Part shown: positions 1 through 9,074 of the stretch, one piece after another
Numbering within the stretch: the first letter of the stretch is position 1
How the letters are laid out: every line of letters starts with the position of its first letter
Source of the DNA: Caballeronia arvi
GTDB taxonomy: Bacteria; Pseudomonadota; Gammaproteobacteria; Burkholderiales; Burkholderiaceae
Length of the DNA stretch: 64,000 nucleotides
NCBI RefSeq assembly: GCF_001544695.2
Contig: NZ_FCOM02000022.1
Coordinates: forward strand, 1-64,000
Direction of reading: 5' to 3'
The notes under the pieces: model-generated
Told to the model about the DNA's origin: nothing
Database searches by the model: none
What the model saw: the letters and a program-made list of their open reading frames with translations, nothing else
Made by a program: the position numbers and the translations under genes

Positions 1-97
1 CCTGGACGCGGGGCTTATCGAACTGCTTGAACACCGTAAACAGCACCAGTGCGATCACGAGCCACACTGCCGCTTTAGAGAACATATTGTTGTTCAA
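1..97 (-). CDS. ftsH: FtsH membrane AAA+ zinc protease, N-terminal fragment
   Basis: Only the first 32 codons are inside the window; the gene runs off the left edge. They read MNNNMFSKAAVWLVIALVLF and on, the short cytoplasmic start and first membrane helix typical of beta-proteobacterial FtsH. FtsH is a hexameric inner-membrane protease that degrades misfolded membrane proteins and short-lived regulators. I chose the TTG at 95-97 rather than the ATG four codons later because a GAGGAG Shine-Dalgarno lies 7 nt before the TTG and would be 19 nt before the ATG. It follows rlmE on the same strand, the usual rlmE-ftsH order. The identity rests on about 30 residues plus context. Confidence 0.85.
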   Translation of the reverse strand, partial: MNNNMFSKAAVWLVIALVLFTVFKQFDKPRVQ

Positions 98-281
98 AGC
101 ACCACTCCTCACTCATTGACGGGCGCCTACATAAACCTTGCGACGCCACCAAAGCATTCTAATCCAGACCGCTAACCCCTGCCATAAGGTTTACCTACCG
201 CACAAATAGCAGCGGACGGGTCTTTTTCGGCATAATCCGCGAAAATATCGCCGATTTTCGCCGAATCGCTTAAGCGGGCAT

Positions 282-944
282 TCAGTTCGGCCGCTTGAGT
301 CCTCGCCCTAGGATGAAAGTCTCCGACGATTTGTCGCGAGACGCCTTGGGCTTGCGCGGCGCCACCACTTTGAACTGGTGCTTGAACTTCTCCACGATCT
401 GGCTATAACCGCTCCCGTGAAAACATTTGACCAGTAGCGCACCCTCCGGTTTCAGATGGTTCTGCGCGAACTCCAGCGCCAGATCGCAAAGATGCTCGAT
501 ACGCGCGGCATCCGCACTCGCTACGCCTGAGAGGTTGGGGGCCATGTCCGAAATTACAAGGTCCACCTGCCGCTCGCCGACGATTTCGTCGAGTCGCGCG
601 AGTACGTCGTCCTCGCGGAAGTCGCCCAAGATGAAGTCAACGTCCGCAATCGGTTCCATCGGCAGAATATCCAGCGCGATGATCGTGCCGTCGATGCCGC
701 CCTCGCGCTCGGTATTGCGCTTCGCGCCGCGCGCAAGTTTGTTGCGCGCGTACTGACTCCAGCTTCCTGGCGTCGAGCCGAGATCGACGATCACCTGCCC
801 CGGTTTGATGAGCTTGTCCTGCTCGTCGATCTCCTTCAGCTTGTAGGCGGCGCGCGCGCGGTAACCTTCGCGCTGCGCCATCTTCACGTAGGGATCGTTG
901 ATGTGGTCATGCAACCACGATTGATTGAAACGATTCTTTGCCAT
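282..944 (-). CDS. rlmE: 23S rRNA 2'-O-ribose U2552 methyltransferase RlmE (RrmJ/FtsJ)
   Basis: This 220-residue protein matches RlmE, which methylates the 2'-OH of U2552 in the A-loop of 23S rRNA at a late step of 50S assembly. The SAM-binding motif is [12 protein letters not shown] near residues 53-64. The K-D-K-E catalytic tetrad of the family is visible as the K of AAYKL, the D of SDMAPN, the K of LLVKCFHG and the E of SSETF. The length is normal. It lies 184 bp upstream of ftsH on the same strand and is divergent from yhbY, another 50S-associated gene, as in many proteobacteria. Confidence 0.96.
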   Translation of the reverse strand: MAKNRFNQSWLHDHINDPYVKMAQREGYRARAAYKLKEIDEQDKLIKPGQVIVDLGSTPGSWSQYARNKLARGAKRNTEREGGIDGTIIALDILPMEPIADVDFILGDFREDDVLARLDEIVGERQVDLVISDMAPNLSGVASADAARIEHLCDLALEFAQNHLKPEGALLVKCFHGSGYSQIVEKFKHQFKVVAPRKPKASRDKSSETFILGRGLKRPN

Positions 945-1241
945 TCAACTAAGCTCAATTGACGCGCTCCTGGCGCGCCCGGTGCGTATTTTGCTGCATC
1001 GCGTGATGCTTTTAGCGGATAATACGCGTCTTGTCGGCCGGACCGGTCATCGGGCGCTCGCGCGCGTCGAAATCCGGCATCCGGCCAGTTCTGTTTCTGA
1101 TGGGCGGCGGCGCGATCGACCCATGCGCCGTAGATCCGGCGCGAACCGTGCGTTTTCGCGTCCAAGCGTGTTCAAACCGCCTCGCGAGCGCGCTGCGCTC
1201 ATTTCATGCCGCCCACATTTTAGTCGAGTCCCGAATTTCTC

Positions 1242-1781
1242 ATGCCAGCTCTTAAACTCTCCCCCGCCGAGCGTTCCGATTTGCGCTCCCAGGCCCATGC
1301 GCTCAAGCCCGTCGTGCTCGTCGGCGCGGAGGGTCTGACCGATGCCGTGCTGAAAGAGATCAACGTCCATCTGGAAGCGCATCAACTCATCAAAGTCCGC
1401 GTGTTCGGCGACGAACGCGAGGCGCGCGTCGAAATCTACGACGAAATCTGCGATCGCCTGAACGCGGCGCCCATCCAGCATATCGGCAAGCTGCTGGTGA
1501 TCTGGAGACCCGAAGGCGCCGCGCCGAAGAGCCGTGCCACGCGCACCCGCAGCACGATGCCGCCGAGCGCGGGCGAAGCCGCCGATGACCGCCCGGCTAA
1601 AGGCCGCGCGCCGCGCACCGTCAAGGCGGTGAAGATCACGCGCGATGCACCCGCGTTCAAGAAGCCCAAGAAGCAGACGCTGAAAGTGCTCGGCAACGAG
1701 CGTGTGACGGCTGGCGGGAACGTGAAGCGCGCGAAGAAGCGTCAGTCCAGCGCGAAGCGCCAGCATCAGGCCGTGAAATAA
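1242..1781 (+). CDS. yhbY: YhbY family CRS1-YhbY (CRM) RNA-binding protein
   Basis: Residues 1-93 form a complete CRM domain (LSPAERSDLRSQAHALKPVVLVGAEGLT and on), the fold of E. coli YhbY, which associates with pre-50S particles. E. coli YhbY is about 97 residues. This protein has 179, the extra part being a lysine/arginine/alanine-rich tail (roughly 95-179) with KKPKK-like clusters, probably disordered and RNA-binding. The start ATG gives the conserved MPALKLSPAERS. It is divergent from rlmE across a 297-bp gap and ends in a strong hairpin shared with the convergent DUF4149 gene. Confidence 0.93.
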   Translation: MPALKLSPAERSDLRSQAHALKPVVLVGAEGLTDAVLKEINVHLEAHQLIKVRVFGDEREARVEIYDEICDRLNAAPIQHIGKLLVIWRPEGAAPKSRATRTRSTMPPSAGEAADDRPAKGRAPRTVKAVKITRDAPAFKKPKKQTLKVLGNERVTAGGNVKRAKKRQSSAKRQHQAVK

Positions 1782-1784
1782 GCT

Positions 1785-1824
1785 AACGGCGCGTGCGTTC
1801 TCAAAAGAACTCACGCGCCGTTTA
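1785..1824. terminator. Bidirectional hairpin between yhbY and DUF4149 gene
   Basis: An inverted repeat has arms AACGGCGCGTG and CACGCGCCGTT with a second short stem (TTCT/AGAA) inside it. It lies exactly between two convergent genes, so it can end transcription from both sides. The T-runs are short. Confidence 0.7.
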
Positions 1825-1838
1825 ACTACAAGCAAGAT

Positions 1839-2354
1839 TCAGCTTCGCGCCCGTTTCGCCGCCACCTTGGCCGATTTGCCCTTCGGCACGATCTTGGCCG
1901 GCGTCGCGCCCGGCAGGCGCCACACCAGCGCAATGCCAAACAGGCATTCGATCAGATAAATCGCGGTCGATATGCCATGCAGAATGCCGAACTCCTTCGC
2001 ATACGGCGAACTCGCGAGATCGGTGCCCGCTTCCTGCGCCGCCATGCGCAGCGAGTTCATGAACGGCTGCAACGCAAAGTAGCCGATCAGCACGCAGACG
2101 AGCATCGCCGCAACGATCCAGCGCACGCGCTTGTAATCGACGATGCCGCTCTTCACGAAGCGATTGCCGATGACGATCAGCACGAGCGCGCTGATCACGC
2201 CGATGATCGCTTCGATCCGGAAAAACTGCGCCGCCACCGAGCCCGCCGTCGTGCGGTCGAGCATCGAAAAGAGAACCGGCGCGCCAATGAGGCCGAGGGT
2301 CAGCAGGCTGCCGACCCAGACCATGCTGACGGTGCGAAAGAGCCGGTGCTCCAT
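1839..2354 (-). CDS. DUF4149 domain membrane protein
   Basis: A 171-residue protein with four hydrophobic segments (about 10-30, 45-62, 80-100, 130-150) and a basic C-terminus (KGKSAKVAAKRARS). The pattern, including GAPVLFSMLDRTTAGSVAAQFFRIE near the N-terminus, fits the DUF4149 family of small inner-membrane proteins, whose function is unknown. Its ATG shares one base with the greA stop (TGATG), so it is almost certainly translated coupled to greA. The greA/DUF4149 pairing is common in Burkholderiales, but its meaning is not known. Confidence 0.85.
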   Translation of the reverse strand: MEHRLFRTVSMVWVGSLLTLGLIGAPVLFSMLDRTTAGSVAAQFFRIEAIIGVISALVLIVIGNRFVKSGIVDYKRVRWIVAAMLVCVLIGYFALQPFMNSLRMAAQEAGTDLASSPYAKEFGILHGISTAIYLIECLFGIALVWRLPGATPAKIVPKGKSAKVAAKRARS

Positions 2355-2830
2355 CAGACGTAGCGAACCGCGATGATTTCGTATTCGCGTGCGCCGCTCG
2401 GTGCCTGCACCGACGCCACGTCGCCTTCCGACTTCGCGATGAGCGCGCGTGCGATCGGCGAGCTCACCGAAATGAGACCGTGGTCGATGTTCGCTTCGTC
2501 ATCGCCGACGATCTGATACGTCACCGTATTGCCCGACTCCAGATCTTCGAGTTCCACCGTTGCGCCGAACACGACGCGGCCTTCAGCCTCGACCTGCGTC
2601 GGGTCGATCACTTGCGCGGCGGCCAGCTTCGACTCGATGTCCGCGATGCGGCCCTCGATGAATCCCTGCTTTTCTTTCGCGGCATCGTATTCCGCGTTTT
2701 CCGACAAATCGCCTTGCGCGCGCGCCTCCGCGATCGCAGTGATGACCGCCGGACGCTCCACGGCCTTCAGGCGTTGCAATTCGTCGCGCAGCAACTCCGC
2801 GCCGCGCTTCGTCAAAGGAATCGTGCTCAT
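2354..2830 (-). CDS. greA: Transcription elongation factor GreA
   Basis: GreA rescues backtracked RNA polymerase by stimulating cleavage of the transcript 3' end in the secondary channel. The 158-residue protein has the usual two parts: an N-terminal antiparallel coiled coil (residues 1-75) carrying the acidic tip [15 protein letters not shown] with the catalytic D/E pair, and a C-terminal FKBP-like domain from about residue 80 ([24 protein letters not shown]). The length matches the family exactly. It follows carB on the same strand but is separated from it by a terminator-like hairpin. Confidence 0.97.
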   Translation of the reverse strand: MSTIPLTKRGAELLRDELQRLKAVERPAVITAIAEARAQGDLSENAEYDAAKEKQGFIEGRIADIESKLAAAQVIDPTQVEAEGRVVFGATVELEDLESGNTVTYQIVGDDEANIDHGLISVSSPIARALIAKSEGDVASVQAPSGAREYEIIAVRYV

Positions 2831-2851
2831 AAACCACTCACAAACAATTTC

Positions 2852-2912
2852 GTCAAAAAAATTACCGCGGTTAAGCGCATCTCCCGGTAAAGGAGACGCC
2901 GCTTAACCGCGG
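2852..2912 (-). terminator. Rho-independent terminator after carB
   Basis: The perfect arms CCGCGGTTAAGCG (2865-2877) and CGCTTAACCGCGG (2900-2912) are followed on the minus strand by TAA and then a run of seven T. The hairpin sits 30 bp beyond the carB stop and just before greA, so it probably ends the carAB message. Confidence 0.85.
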
Positions 2913-2942
2913 CTCGTGTTGCTTAGACCAGTAATCGAAGCC

Positions 2943-5900
2943 CTAGTTTAGGCGAGCATGCAAGCCTTGTAAATCATAGACTTCCAAATCCCGGAGATAC
3001 CGCAGCCCTTCGACCGCCGCGCGCGCGCCGGACATCGTCGTGTAGTACGTGACCTTGTTGGCCTGCGCGCTCATGCGGATCGAACGCGAATCGGCGATCG
3101 CCGCGCGCGTTTCGTCGACGGTCGTGAAGACCAGCGCGATCTCGCCGTTCTTGATCATGTCGACGATGTGCGGACGGCCGTCTTTCACCTTGTTGACGAC
3201 CTTCACCGGCACGCCCGCCGCCGCGATGGCCGCAGCGGTGCCCTTCGTCGCGACGATCGGATAGCCGAGCTCGTGCAGCATCTGCGCGACTTCGACGGCC
3301 TTCGGCTTGTCGGCGTCCATCACGGTCAAGAGCACCGTGCCCGATTCCGGCAGGCGCGAGCCCGCCGCGAGCTGCGACTTGAAGAGCGCTTCGCCGAACG
3401 TGCGGCCCACGCCCATCACCTCGCCGGTCGAGCGCATTTCCGGCCCGAGCACCGGATCGACCGCCGGGAACTTGACGAACGGGAACACCGCTTCCTTCAC
3501 GCTGAAGTACGGCGGAATCACTTCCTTCGTGACGCCTTGTTGCTTCAGCTTCTGGCCGACCATCGCGCGCGCCGCGATCTTCGCAAGCGGCAGGCTCGTC
3601 GCCTTCGACACGTACGGCACCGTGCGCGATGCACGCGGATTCACTTCCAGCACGTAGATGATGTCCTGCTTCGAGCCATCGGGCTGCGGAACTTGCTGGA
3701 TCGCGAACTGCACGTTCATCAGGCCGACGACGTTCAACGCCTTCGCCATTGCGGCAGTTTGTCGCTTCAGCTCGTCGACGGTGTCCTTCGACAGCGAATA
3801 CGGCGGCAACGAGCACGCCGAGTCGCCCGAGTGCACGCCCGCCTGCTCGATGTGCTCCATCACGCCGCCGATGAAGACATCGTCGCCATCGGAGATGCAG
3901 TCCACATCGCACTCGATCGCGTCGTTCAGGAAGCGGTCGAGCAGCACCGGCGAATCGTTCGATACCTTCACGGCCTCGCGCATGTAGCGCTCGAGGTCGC
4001 GCGGCTCGTGAACGATTTCCATCGCGCGGCCGCCCAGCACATACGAAGGACGCACGACGAGCGGATAACCGATTTCTTCCGCGAGCTTCAGCGCTTCGTC
4101 TTCGGCGCGCGCGGTGCGGTTCGGCGGCTGGCGCAGATCCAGATCCTTCAGCAGCTTCTGGAAACGCTCGCGGTCTTCGGCGGCGTCGATCATGTCCGGC
4201 GACGTGCCGATGATCGACACACCGTTCGCTTCCAGGTCGAGCGCGAGCTTGAGCGGCGTCTGACCGCCGTACTGCACGATCACGCCGACCGGCTTTTCCA
4301 GATCGACGATTTCGAGCACGTCTTCCAGCGTCAACGATTCGAAGTACAGACGGTCCGACGTGTCGTAGTCGGTCGACACGGTTTCCGGATTGCAGTTGAC
4401 CATGATGGTTTCATAGCCGTCCTCGCGCATCGCGAGCGCGGCGTGCACGCAGCAATAGTCGAACTCGATGCCCTGCCCGATCCGGTTCGGCCCGCCGCCG
4501 AGCACCATGATCTTCTTCTTGTCCGTCGGGTTCGCTTCGCACTCTTCCTCGTAGGTCGAGTACATGTACGCGGTCTTCGTCGCGAACTCGGCCGCGCACG
4601 TGTCGACGCGCTTGTACACCGGGCGCACCTTCAGTTCGTGGCGCTTCTTGCGCACATCGGCCTGATTCGAACCGGTCAGCTTCGCGAGACGGCGATCCGA
4701 AAAACCGCTCTTCTTCAGATAGAGCAGTTCGTCGCGCGTCAGGCTCGCAAGCTTGCGGCCTACGAGCGCCTTTTCCTTCAGGATGATCTGCTCGATCTGC
4801 GCGAGGAACCACGGATCGATCGACGTCTCTTCGAAGATTTCCTGCATCGTCAGGCCGAGACGGAACGCATCGCCGAGATACCAGATGCGGTCCGGACCCG
4901 GCTCGCCGATTTCGCGGATGACTTCGTCGCGGCTCGTGGTCTTTTCATCGAGACCGTCGACGCCCACTTCCAGACCGCGCAGCGCCTTCTGGAACGATTC
5001 CTGGAACGTACGGCCCATCGCCATCACTTCGCCGACGGACTTCATCTGCGTCGTCAGGCGCGAATCGGCTTCGCGGAATTTTTCGAACGCGAAGCGCGGC
5101 ACTTTCGTCACGACGTAGTCGATCGTCGGTTCGAACGATGCGGGCGTCTGGCCGCCGGTGATTTCGTTCTTCAGCTCGTCGAGCGTGTAGCCGCACGCGA
5201 GCTTCGCGGCAACCTTCGCGATCGGGAAACCCGTCGCCTTCGATGCCAGCGCCGACGAGCGCGACACACGCGGATTCATTTCGATGACGACCATGCGGCC
5301 ATCGTTGGGGTTGATCGCGAACTGCACGTTCGAGCCGCCCGTATCGACGCCGATCTCGCGCAGCACCGCGAGCGATGCGTTACGCAGCACTTGATACTCT
5401 TTATCGGTGAGCGTCTGCGCCGGCGCGACCGTGATCGAATCGCCGGTATGCACGCCCATCGGGTCGAGGTTCTCGATCGAGCAAACGATGATGCAGTTGT
5501 CCTTCTTATCGCGGACGACTTCCATCTCGTACTCTTTCCAGCCGAGCAGCGATTCTTCGATCAGCAGCTCGCGCGTCGGCGAAAGATCGAGACCGCGACG
5601 GCAAATCTCTTCGAACTCTTCCTTGTTGTACGCGATGCCGCCGCCCGAGCCGCCCAGCGTGAACGACGGACGAATGACGGTCGGATAACCGCCGCTGCCG
5701 GTGGCTTCCGCGATCTGCGCCTGCACGGCGAGCGCTTCTTCCATCGAATGCGCGATGCCCGACTTGGCCGAACCGAGGCCGATCTTCGTCATCGCGTCCT
5801 TGAACTTCTGGCGGTCTTCCGCCTTGTCGATCGCTTCCGGCGATGCGCCGATCAGCTCGACCTTGTACTTCTCCAGCACGCCGTGGTGGAAGAGATCGAG

Positions 5901-6197
5901 CGCGCAATTCAGCGCGGTCTGTCCGCCCATCGTCGGCAGGATCGCGTCCGGGCGCTCCTTCGCGATGATGCGTTCGACCACTTCCCACGAGATCGGCTCG
6001 ATATACGTGACGTCGGCCGTGTTCGGGTCGGTCATGATCGTCGCCGGATTGCTGTTGACGAGGATGACCTTGTAGCCTTCCTCGCGCAGCGCTTTACAGG
6101 CTTGCGCGCCCGAATAGTCGAACTCGCACGCCTGGCCGATGATGATCGGGCCCGCGCCGATGATGAGGATGCTCTTGATGTCTGTGCGCTTCGGCAT
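2943..6197 (-). CDS. carB: Carbamoyl-phosphate synthase large subunit
   Basis: CarB makes carbamoyl phosphate from bicarbonate, ammonia (delivered by CarA) and two ATP, feeding pyrimidine and arginine synthesis. The 1084 residues show the expected duplicated layout: a carboxyphosphate half with ATP-grasp (residues 1-400), an oligomerization domain (about 400-555), a carbamoyl-phosphate half with the second ATP-grasp (about 556-935), and a C-terminal MGS-like allosteric domain (about 940-1084). The sequences [17 protein letters not shown] and [16 protein letters not shown] mark the two halves. It lies 21 bp after carA on the same strand, so the two are co-transcribed. Confidence 0.98.
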   Translation of the reverse strand: MPKRTDIKSILIIGAGPIIIGQACEFDYSGAQACKALREEGYKVILVNSNPATIMTDPNTADVTYIEPISWEVVERIIAKERPDAILPTMGGQTALNCALDLFHHGVLEKYKVELIGASPEAIDKAEDRQKFKDAMTKIGLGSAKSGIAHSMEEALAVQAQIAEATGSGGYPTVIRPSFTLGGSGGGIAYNKEEFEEICRRGLDLSPTRELLIEESLLGWKEYEMEVVRDKKDNCIIVCSIENLDPMGVHTGDSITVAPAQTLTDKEYQVLRNASLAVLREIGVDTGGSNVQFAINPNDGRMVVIEMNPRVSRSSALASKATGFPIAKVAAKLACGYTLDELKNEITGGQTPASFEPTIDYVVTKVPRFAFEKFREADSRLTTQMKSVGEVMAMGRTFQESFQKALRGLEVGVDGLDEKTTSRDEVIREIGEPGPDRIWYLGDAFRLGLTMQEIFEETSIDPWFLAQIEQIILKEKALVGRKLASLTRDELLYLKKSGFSDRRLAKLTGSNQADVRKKRHELKVRPVYKRVDTCAAEFATKTAYMYSTYEEECEANPTDKKKIMVLGGGPNRIGQGIEFDYCCVHAALAMREDGYETIMVNCNPETVSTDYDTSDRLYFESLTLEDVLEIVDLEKPVGVIVQYGGQTPLKLALDLEANGVSIIGTSPDMIDAAEDRERFQKLLKDLDLRQPPNRTARAEDEALKLAEEIGYPLVVRPSYVLGGRAMEIVHEPRDLERYMREAVKVSNDSPVLLDRFLNDAIECDVDCISDGDDVFIGGVMEHIEQAGVHSGDSACSLPPYSLSKDTVDELKRQTAAMAKALNVVGLMNVQFAIQQVPQPDGSKQDIIYVLEVNPRASRTVPYVSKATSLPLAKIAARAMVGQKLKQQGVTKEVIPPYFSVKEAVFPFVKFPAVDPVLGPEMRSTGEVMGVGRTFGEALFKSQLAAGSRLPESGTVLLTVMDADKPKAVEVAQMLHELGYPIVATKGTAAAIAAAGVPVKVVNKVKDGRPHIVDMIKNGEIALVFTTVDETRAAIADSRSIRMSAQANKVTYYTTMSGARAAVEGLRYLRDLEVYDLQGLHARLN

Positions 6198-6218
6198 AAC
6201 TGTGCTCTATGGTGTTCT

Positions 6219-7361
6219 TTAGGCGGCGACTTTCGCCGACTCCATCAGCTTGATGAAGCGGTCGAACAGATACGCGATGTCGTGCGGGCCGGGCGACGCT
6301 TCCGGGTGACCCTGGAAGCAGAACGCGGGTTTATCCGTGAGCGCGAAGCCTTGCAGCGTGCCGTCGAAAAGCGAGACGTGCGTGACTTTCGCGTTGGCGG
6401 GCAGCGTCGATGCATCGACGGCGAAACCGTGGTTCTGCGACGTGATCACGACACGCCCATCTTCCATGTCCTTCACCGGATGGTTCGCGCCGTGGTGGCC
6501 GGTCTTCATCTTCATCGTCTTCGCGCCGACGGCGAGGCCCATGATCTGATGGCCGAGACAGATGCCGAAGGTCGGAATGCCACGCTCGATGAATTCACGC
6601 GTCGCGCGAATCGCGTAGTCGCACGGTTCCGGATCGCCGGGGCCGTTCGACAGGAAGATGCCGTCCGGATTGAGCGCGAGCGCGTCAGCGGCCGTTGCCT
6701 GCGCCGGCAGCACCGTGACGTGACAGCCGCGCTCGGCCAGCATGCGCAGAATGTTGAACTTGACGCCGTAATCGAACGCGACGACACGATACTTCGGCGC
6801 TTCCTGCTTGCCGTAGCCGCTGCCCAGACGCCATTCGGTCTGCGTCCACTCGTAGGGCTTTTCCGTCGACACGACTTTCGCGAGGTCCATGCCCGCGAGG
6901 CCGGGGAACGAGCGCGCGAGTTCGAGGGCCTTCGCTTCGTCATCGGAACCGGCCAGAATGCAGCCGTTCTGCGCGCCCTTATCGCGAAGAATGCGCGTGA
7001 GCTTGCGCGTGTCGATGCCCGCGATCGCGACGACGCCTTGCGCCTTCAGATAGTCTGCAAGCGTCTGCTCGGAACGGAAGTTGGAGGCGAGCACCGGCAG
7101 GTCGCGAATGATGAGACCGGCGGCATGGACTTTGGTGGCTTCGACATCTTCGGCGTTCACGCCGTAGTTGCCGATGTGCGGATAGGTCAGCGTGACGATC
7201 TGGCGGGCGTAGCTCGGATCGGTCAGGATTTCCTGATAGCCGGTGATGGCGGTGTTGAATACCACTTCGCCGATCGTCGAACCGGGCGCGCCGATCGACT
7301 GACCACGAAAGACCGTGCCGTCGGCAAGTGCGAGCAGTGCGGGGGAAAATGACGGCAACAC
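6219..7361 (-). CDS. carA: Carbamoyl-phosphate synthase small subunit (glutaminase)
   Basis: CarA hydrolyses glutamine and channels the ammonia to CarB. The 380-residue protein has the CPSase small-chain domain at the N-terminus ([26 protein letters not shown]) and a class I glutamine amidotransferase domain. The nucleophile cysteine is in TFGICLGHQ, and the histidine/glutamate pair is in [13 protein letters not shown]. The start is GTG at 7359-7361, supported by an AAGGAG Shine-Dalgarno 6 nt upstream. A leader of roughly 270 nt separates it from a candidate TATAAT box. Confidence 0.98.
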   Translation of the reverse strand: MLPSFSPALLALADGTVFRGQSIGAPGSTIGEVVFNTAITGYQEILTDPSYARQIVTLTYPHIGNYGVNAEDVEATKVHAAGLIIRDLPVLASNFRSEQTLADYLKAQGVVAIAGIDTRKLTRILRDKGAQNGCILAGSDDEAKALELARSFPGLAGMDLAKVVSTEKPYEWTQTEWRLGSGYGKQEAPKYRVVAFDYGVKFNILRMLAERGCHVTVLPAQATAADALALNPDGIFLSNGPGDPEPCDYAIRATREFIERGIPTFGICLGHQIMGLAVGAKTMKMKTGHHGANHPVKDMEDGRVVITSQNHGFAVDASTLPANAKVTHVSLFDGTLQGFALTDKPAFCFQGHPEASPGPHDIAYLFDRFIKLMESAKVAA

Positions 7362-7709
7362 GGGAAGCTCCTTGGGAACACCCTGTTACCGACCTGTCTG
7401 TCCGAATTTCTGCTTGGCCTCCCGCCGTTCGAAGAACGCGGGTTTCCTTGGCGCATGGCTGACGGCGGCTCGCGAAGCGCGCATCGCGGCTCGAACCGGC
7501 ACGCTTTGGGCGTGGCAACGGAGTCTTCAAGCAGGCGATGGGCGGCGTGCGGCGCGCAGTTGATGCGCAGCGAACGACGGTGAATGGGAGGTAGGCGCTA
7601 GGGTGCGGGTTGATGTGCTCAAACCTTTGAATTATAGCGTAAAAACGTCGCATTCGCCAGATTTGAGAAAGGTCCGCTTGCAGACTGCTGTCGCGCTGCG
7701 CCCTTCCAG
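7362..7709 (-). promoter_or_regulatory. carAB upstream region with candidate -10 box
   Basis: These 348 bp carry no convincing gene. On the minus strand a perfect TATAAT lies at 7631-7636; the hexamer 17 bp upstream (TGGCGA) is a poor -35. If used, transcription would begin near 7624 and leave a carA leader of about 260 nt, long enough for pyrimidine- or arginine-responsive control. I saw no clear terminator/antiterminator pair. The promoter call is inference. Confidence 0.45.
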
Positions 7710-8960
7710 TCAGGGCGCGGCGCGCCCCGCTTCGCGGTCGACCTTTTGCAGAATCCGGCTCGGGAAGATGTACCAGACCGCGCTCGCGGCCTGCAGCGCA
7801 ATCAGCGCGATCCAGACCGTCAGGTGCGCCGACGCCGGATAGCGCCCGCCTTCTGCCGGCCAAAGCGAAAGCATCGCGCCGACGCCGACCTGGAAGCCGA
7901 AGATCAACAGGAAGATGACGAGCGTGAGCGTGGTATGCGCGCGACCGATCATGTGCGACGGGAAATACTCCGCGGCAACCGCATAGCTCAAAATCCCCGT
8001 ACCGCCGAAAACGCCGTACGCCGCAATCAGCACCGAAGGCGGCAACGGAACGCGCAGCACCATCAGCAATTGCGTCGCGACGAACAACGCCATGCCGGTG
8101 CCGCAGAACGCGTAGACCGACACGCCGCGCCGCTCCATCCCGCGCGCGGCCGCGCCGAAGCCGATGCAGCCGAACATCATCGCGAAGCCGAGTATCGACA
8201 CGAGCGCCGCGGCGTGCGCAGGCGTGAGGTTCATCACGTCGAGCAAATAGGGGCGAATCCACAGCGATTGCATCGCGAAGAAAACGCCTTGTGTGACGAC
8301 GGAAAACGACGCGATCTTCCAGAACACGCCGCTGCGCAGGATGAGCCAGGTGCCTTTGAACTGCGTGACGATGTCGGCGCGATGATGCGGATCGGCCTCC
8401 GCTTTGCGCGGCGCGAGCACGACGATCACGGCGGCGACGGCGACCGTGAACACGCCGAGTCCGACGCACACCTGGCGCCAGCTCGCGACGTGCAGAAGCG
8501 ACGCGAGCGGTGATCCGACGGCGACGTCGCCCAAACCGCCGACTGCCATCGTGAAACCATTGACGAGTGGCAGGCGCGCGAGCGCGAAGTGCTGCGCCGA
8601 CGCCTTGAACGCCGCGCTCAGGCACACCGACACGCCGACGCCGATCAGCAGCCGGCCGATCATCAGCCCCGCGAGGCCGCGAGACGCGCCGAAAACCCAG
8701 ATGCCCGCCGCTGCGAAGAGCAGCATGCCCGCGGTGACGCGTCGCGGGCCGAAATGATCGAGCAGCACGCCGACGGGAATCTGCGCCAGCGCAAAGCCGA
8801 TGAAGTACAGCGAAGTCAGCAGACCGAGATCCGCGGCGGACAAGCCGAGGTCGTGCGTGATGAGCGGCGCGAAGCCGAGATTGACGCCGCGGAACACGTA
8901 CGAGACGAAGTAGCCGGCGGCGAACAGGAAAAAGACGCGGAGACGAACGGTGGACGGCAT
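7710..8960 (-). CDS. MFS transporter
   Basis: A 416-residue protein with about twelve hydrophobic segments and the MFS motif A in the loop between helices 2 and 3 (GVLLDHFGPRR). A charged central loop near residue 200 (APRKAEADPHHRADIV) separates the two six-helix halves. This is a complete major facilitator superfamily permease of the inner membrane. The substrate cannot be read from the sequence, and neither neighbour (carA, mltD) suggests one. It stands alone on its strand between a terminator and the carAB promoter region. Confidence 0.88.
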   Translation of the reverse strand: MPSTVRLRVFFLFAAGYFVSYVFRGVNLGFAPLITHDLGLSAADLGLLTSLYFIGFALAQIPVGVLLDHFGPRRVTAGMLLFAAAGIWVFGASRGLAGLMIGRLLIGVGVSVCLSAAFKASAQHFALARLPLVNGFTMAVGGLGDVAVGSPLASLLHVASWRQVCVGLGVFTVAVAAVIVVLAPRKAEADPHHRADIVTQFKGTWLILRSGVFWKIASFSVVTQGVFFAMQSLWIRPYLLDVMNLTPAHAAALVSILGFAMMFGCIGFGAAARGMERRGVSVYAFCGTGMALFVATQLLMVLRVPLPPSVLIAAYGVFGGTGILSYAVAAEYFPSHMIGRAHTTLTLVIFLLIFGFQVGVGAMLSLWPAEGGRYPASAHLTVWIALIALQAASAVWYIFPSRILQKVDREAGRAAP

Positions 8961-9013
8961 GCGAAACGGGCGCTTCTTCGATTCTTCTGGAACGCCAGTT
9001 TAGCGGGACGCTT

Positions 9014-9045
9014 CAAAGAAAACGCCGTCACCTTGGTGACGGCGT
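9014..9045 (-). terminator. Rho-independent terminator of mltD
   Basis: The perfect 11-bp arms ACGCCGTCACC and GGTGACGGCGT, with a 2-nt loop, are followed on the minus strand by TTTCTTTG. The hairpin lies 30 bp beyond the mltD stop. Confidence 0.85.
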
Positions 9046-9074
9046 GGATTAGCGCGCGGGTGAAACGCCTGCGC

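Noticed and set aside
995-1013. A short hairpin GCATC-GCGT-GATGC with TTTT between rlmE and yhbY
   Set aside because: The stem is only 5 bp, and it lies in a divergent promoter region where no terminator is expected.
3168-7352. A 1394-codon open frame on the plus strand
   Set aside because: It runs antisense to carA and carB, whose motifs are unmistakable. Its product is Arg/His/Leu-rich with no domain, the usual shadow in GC-rich DNA.
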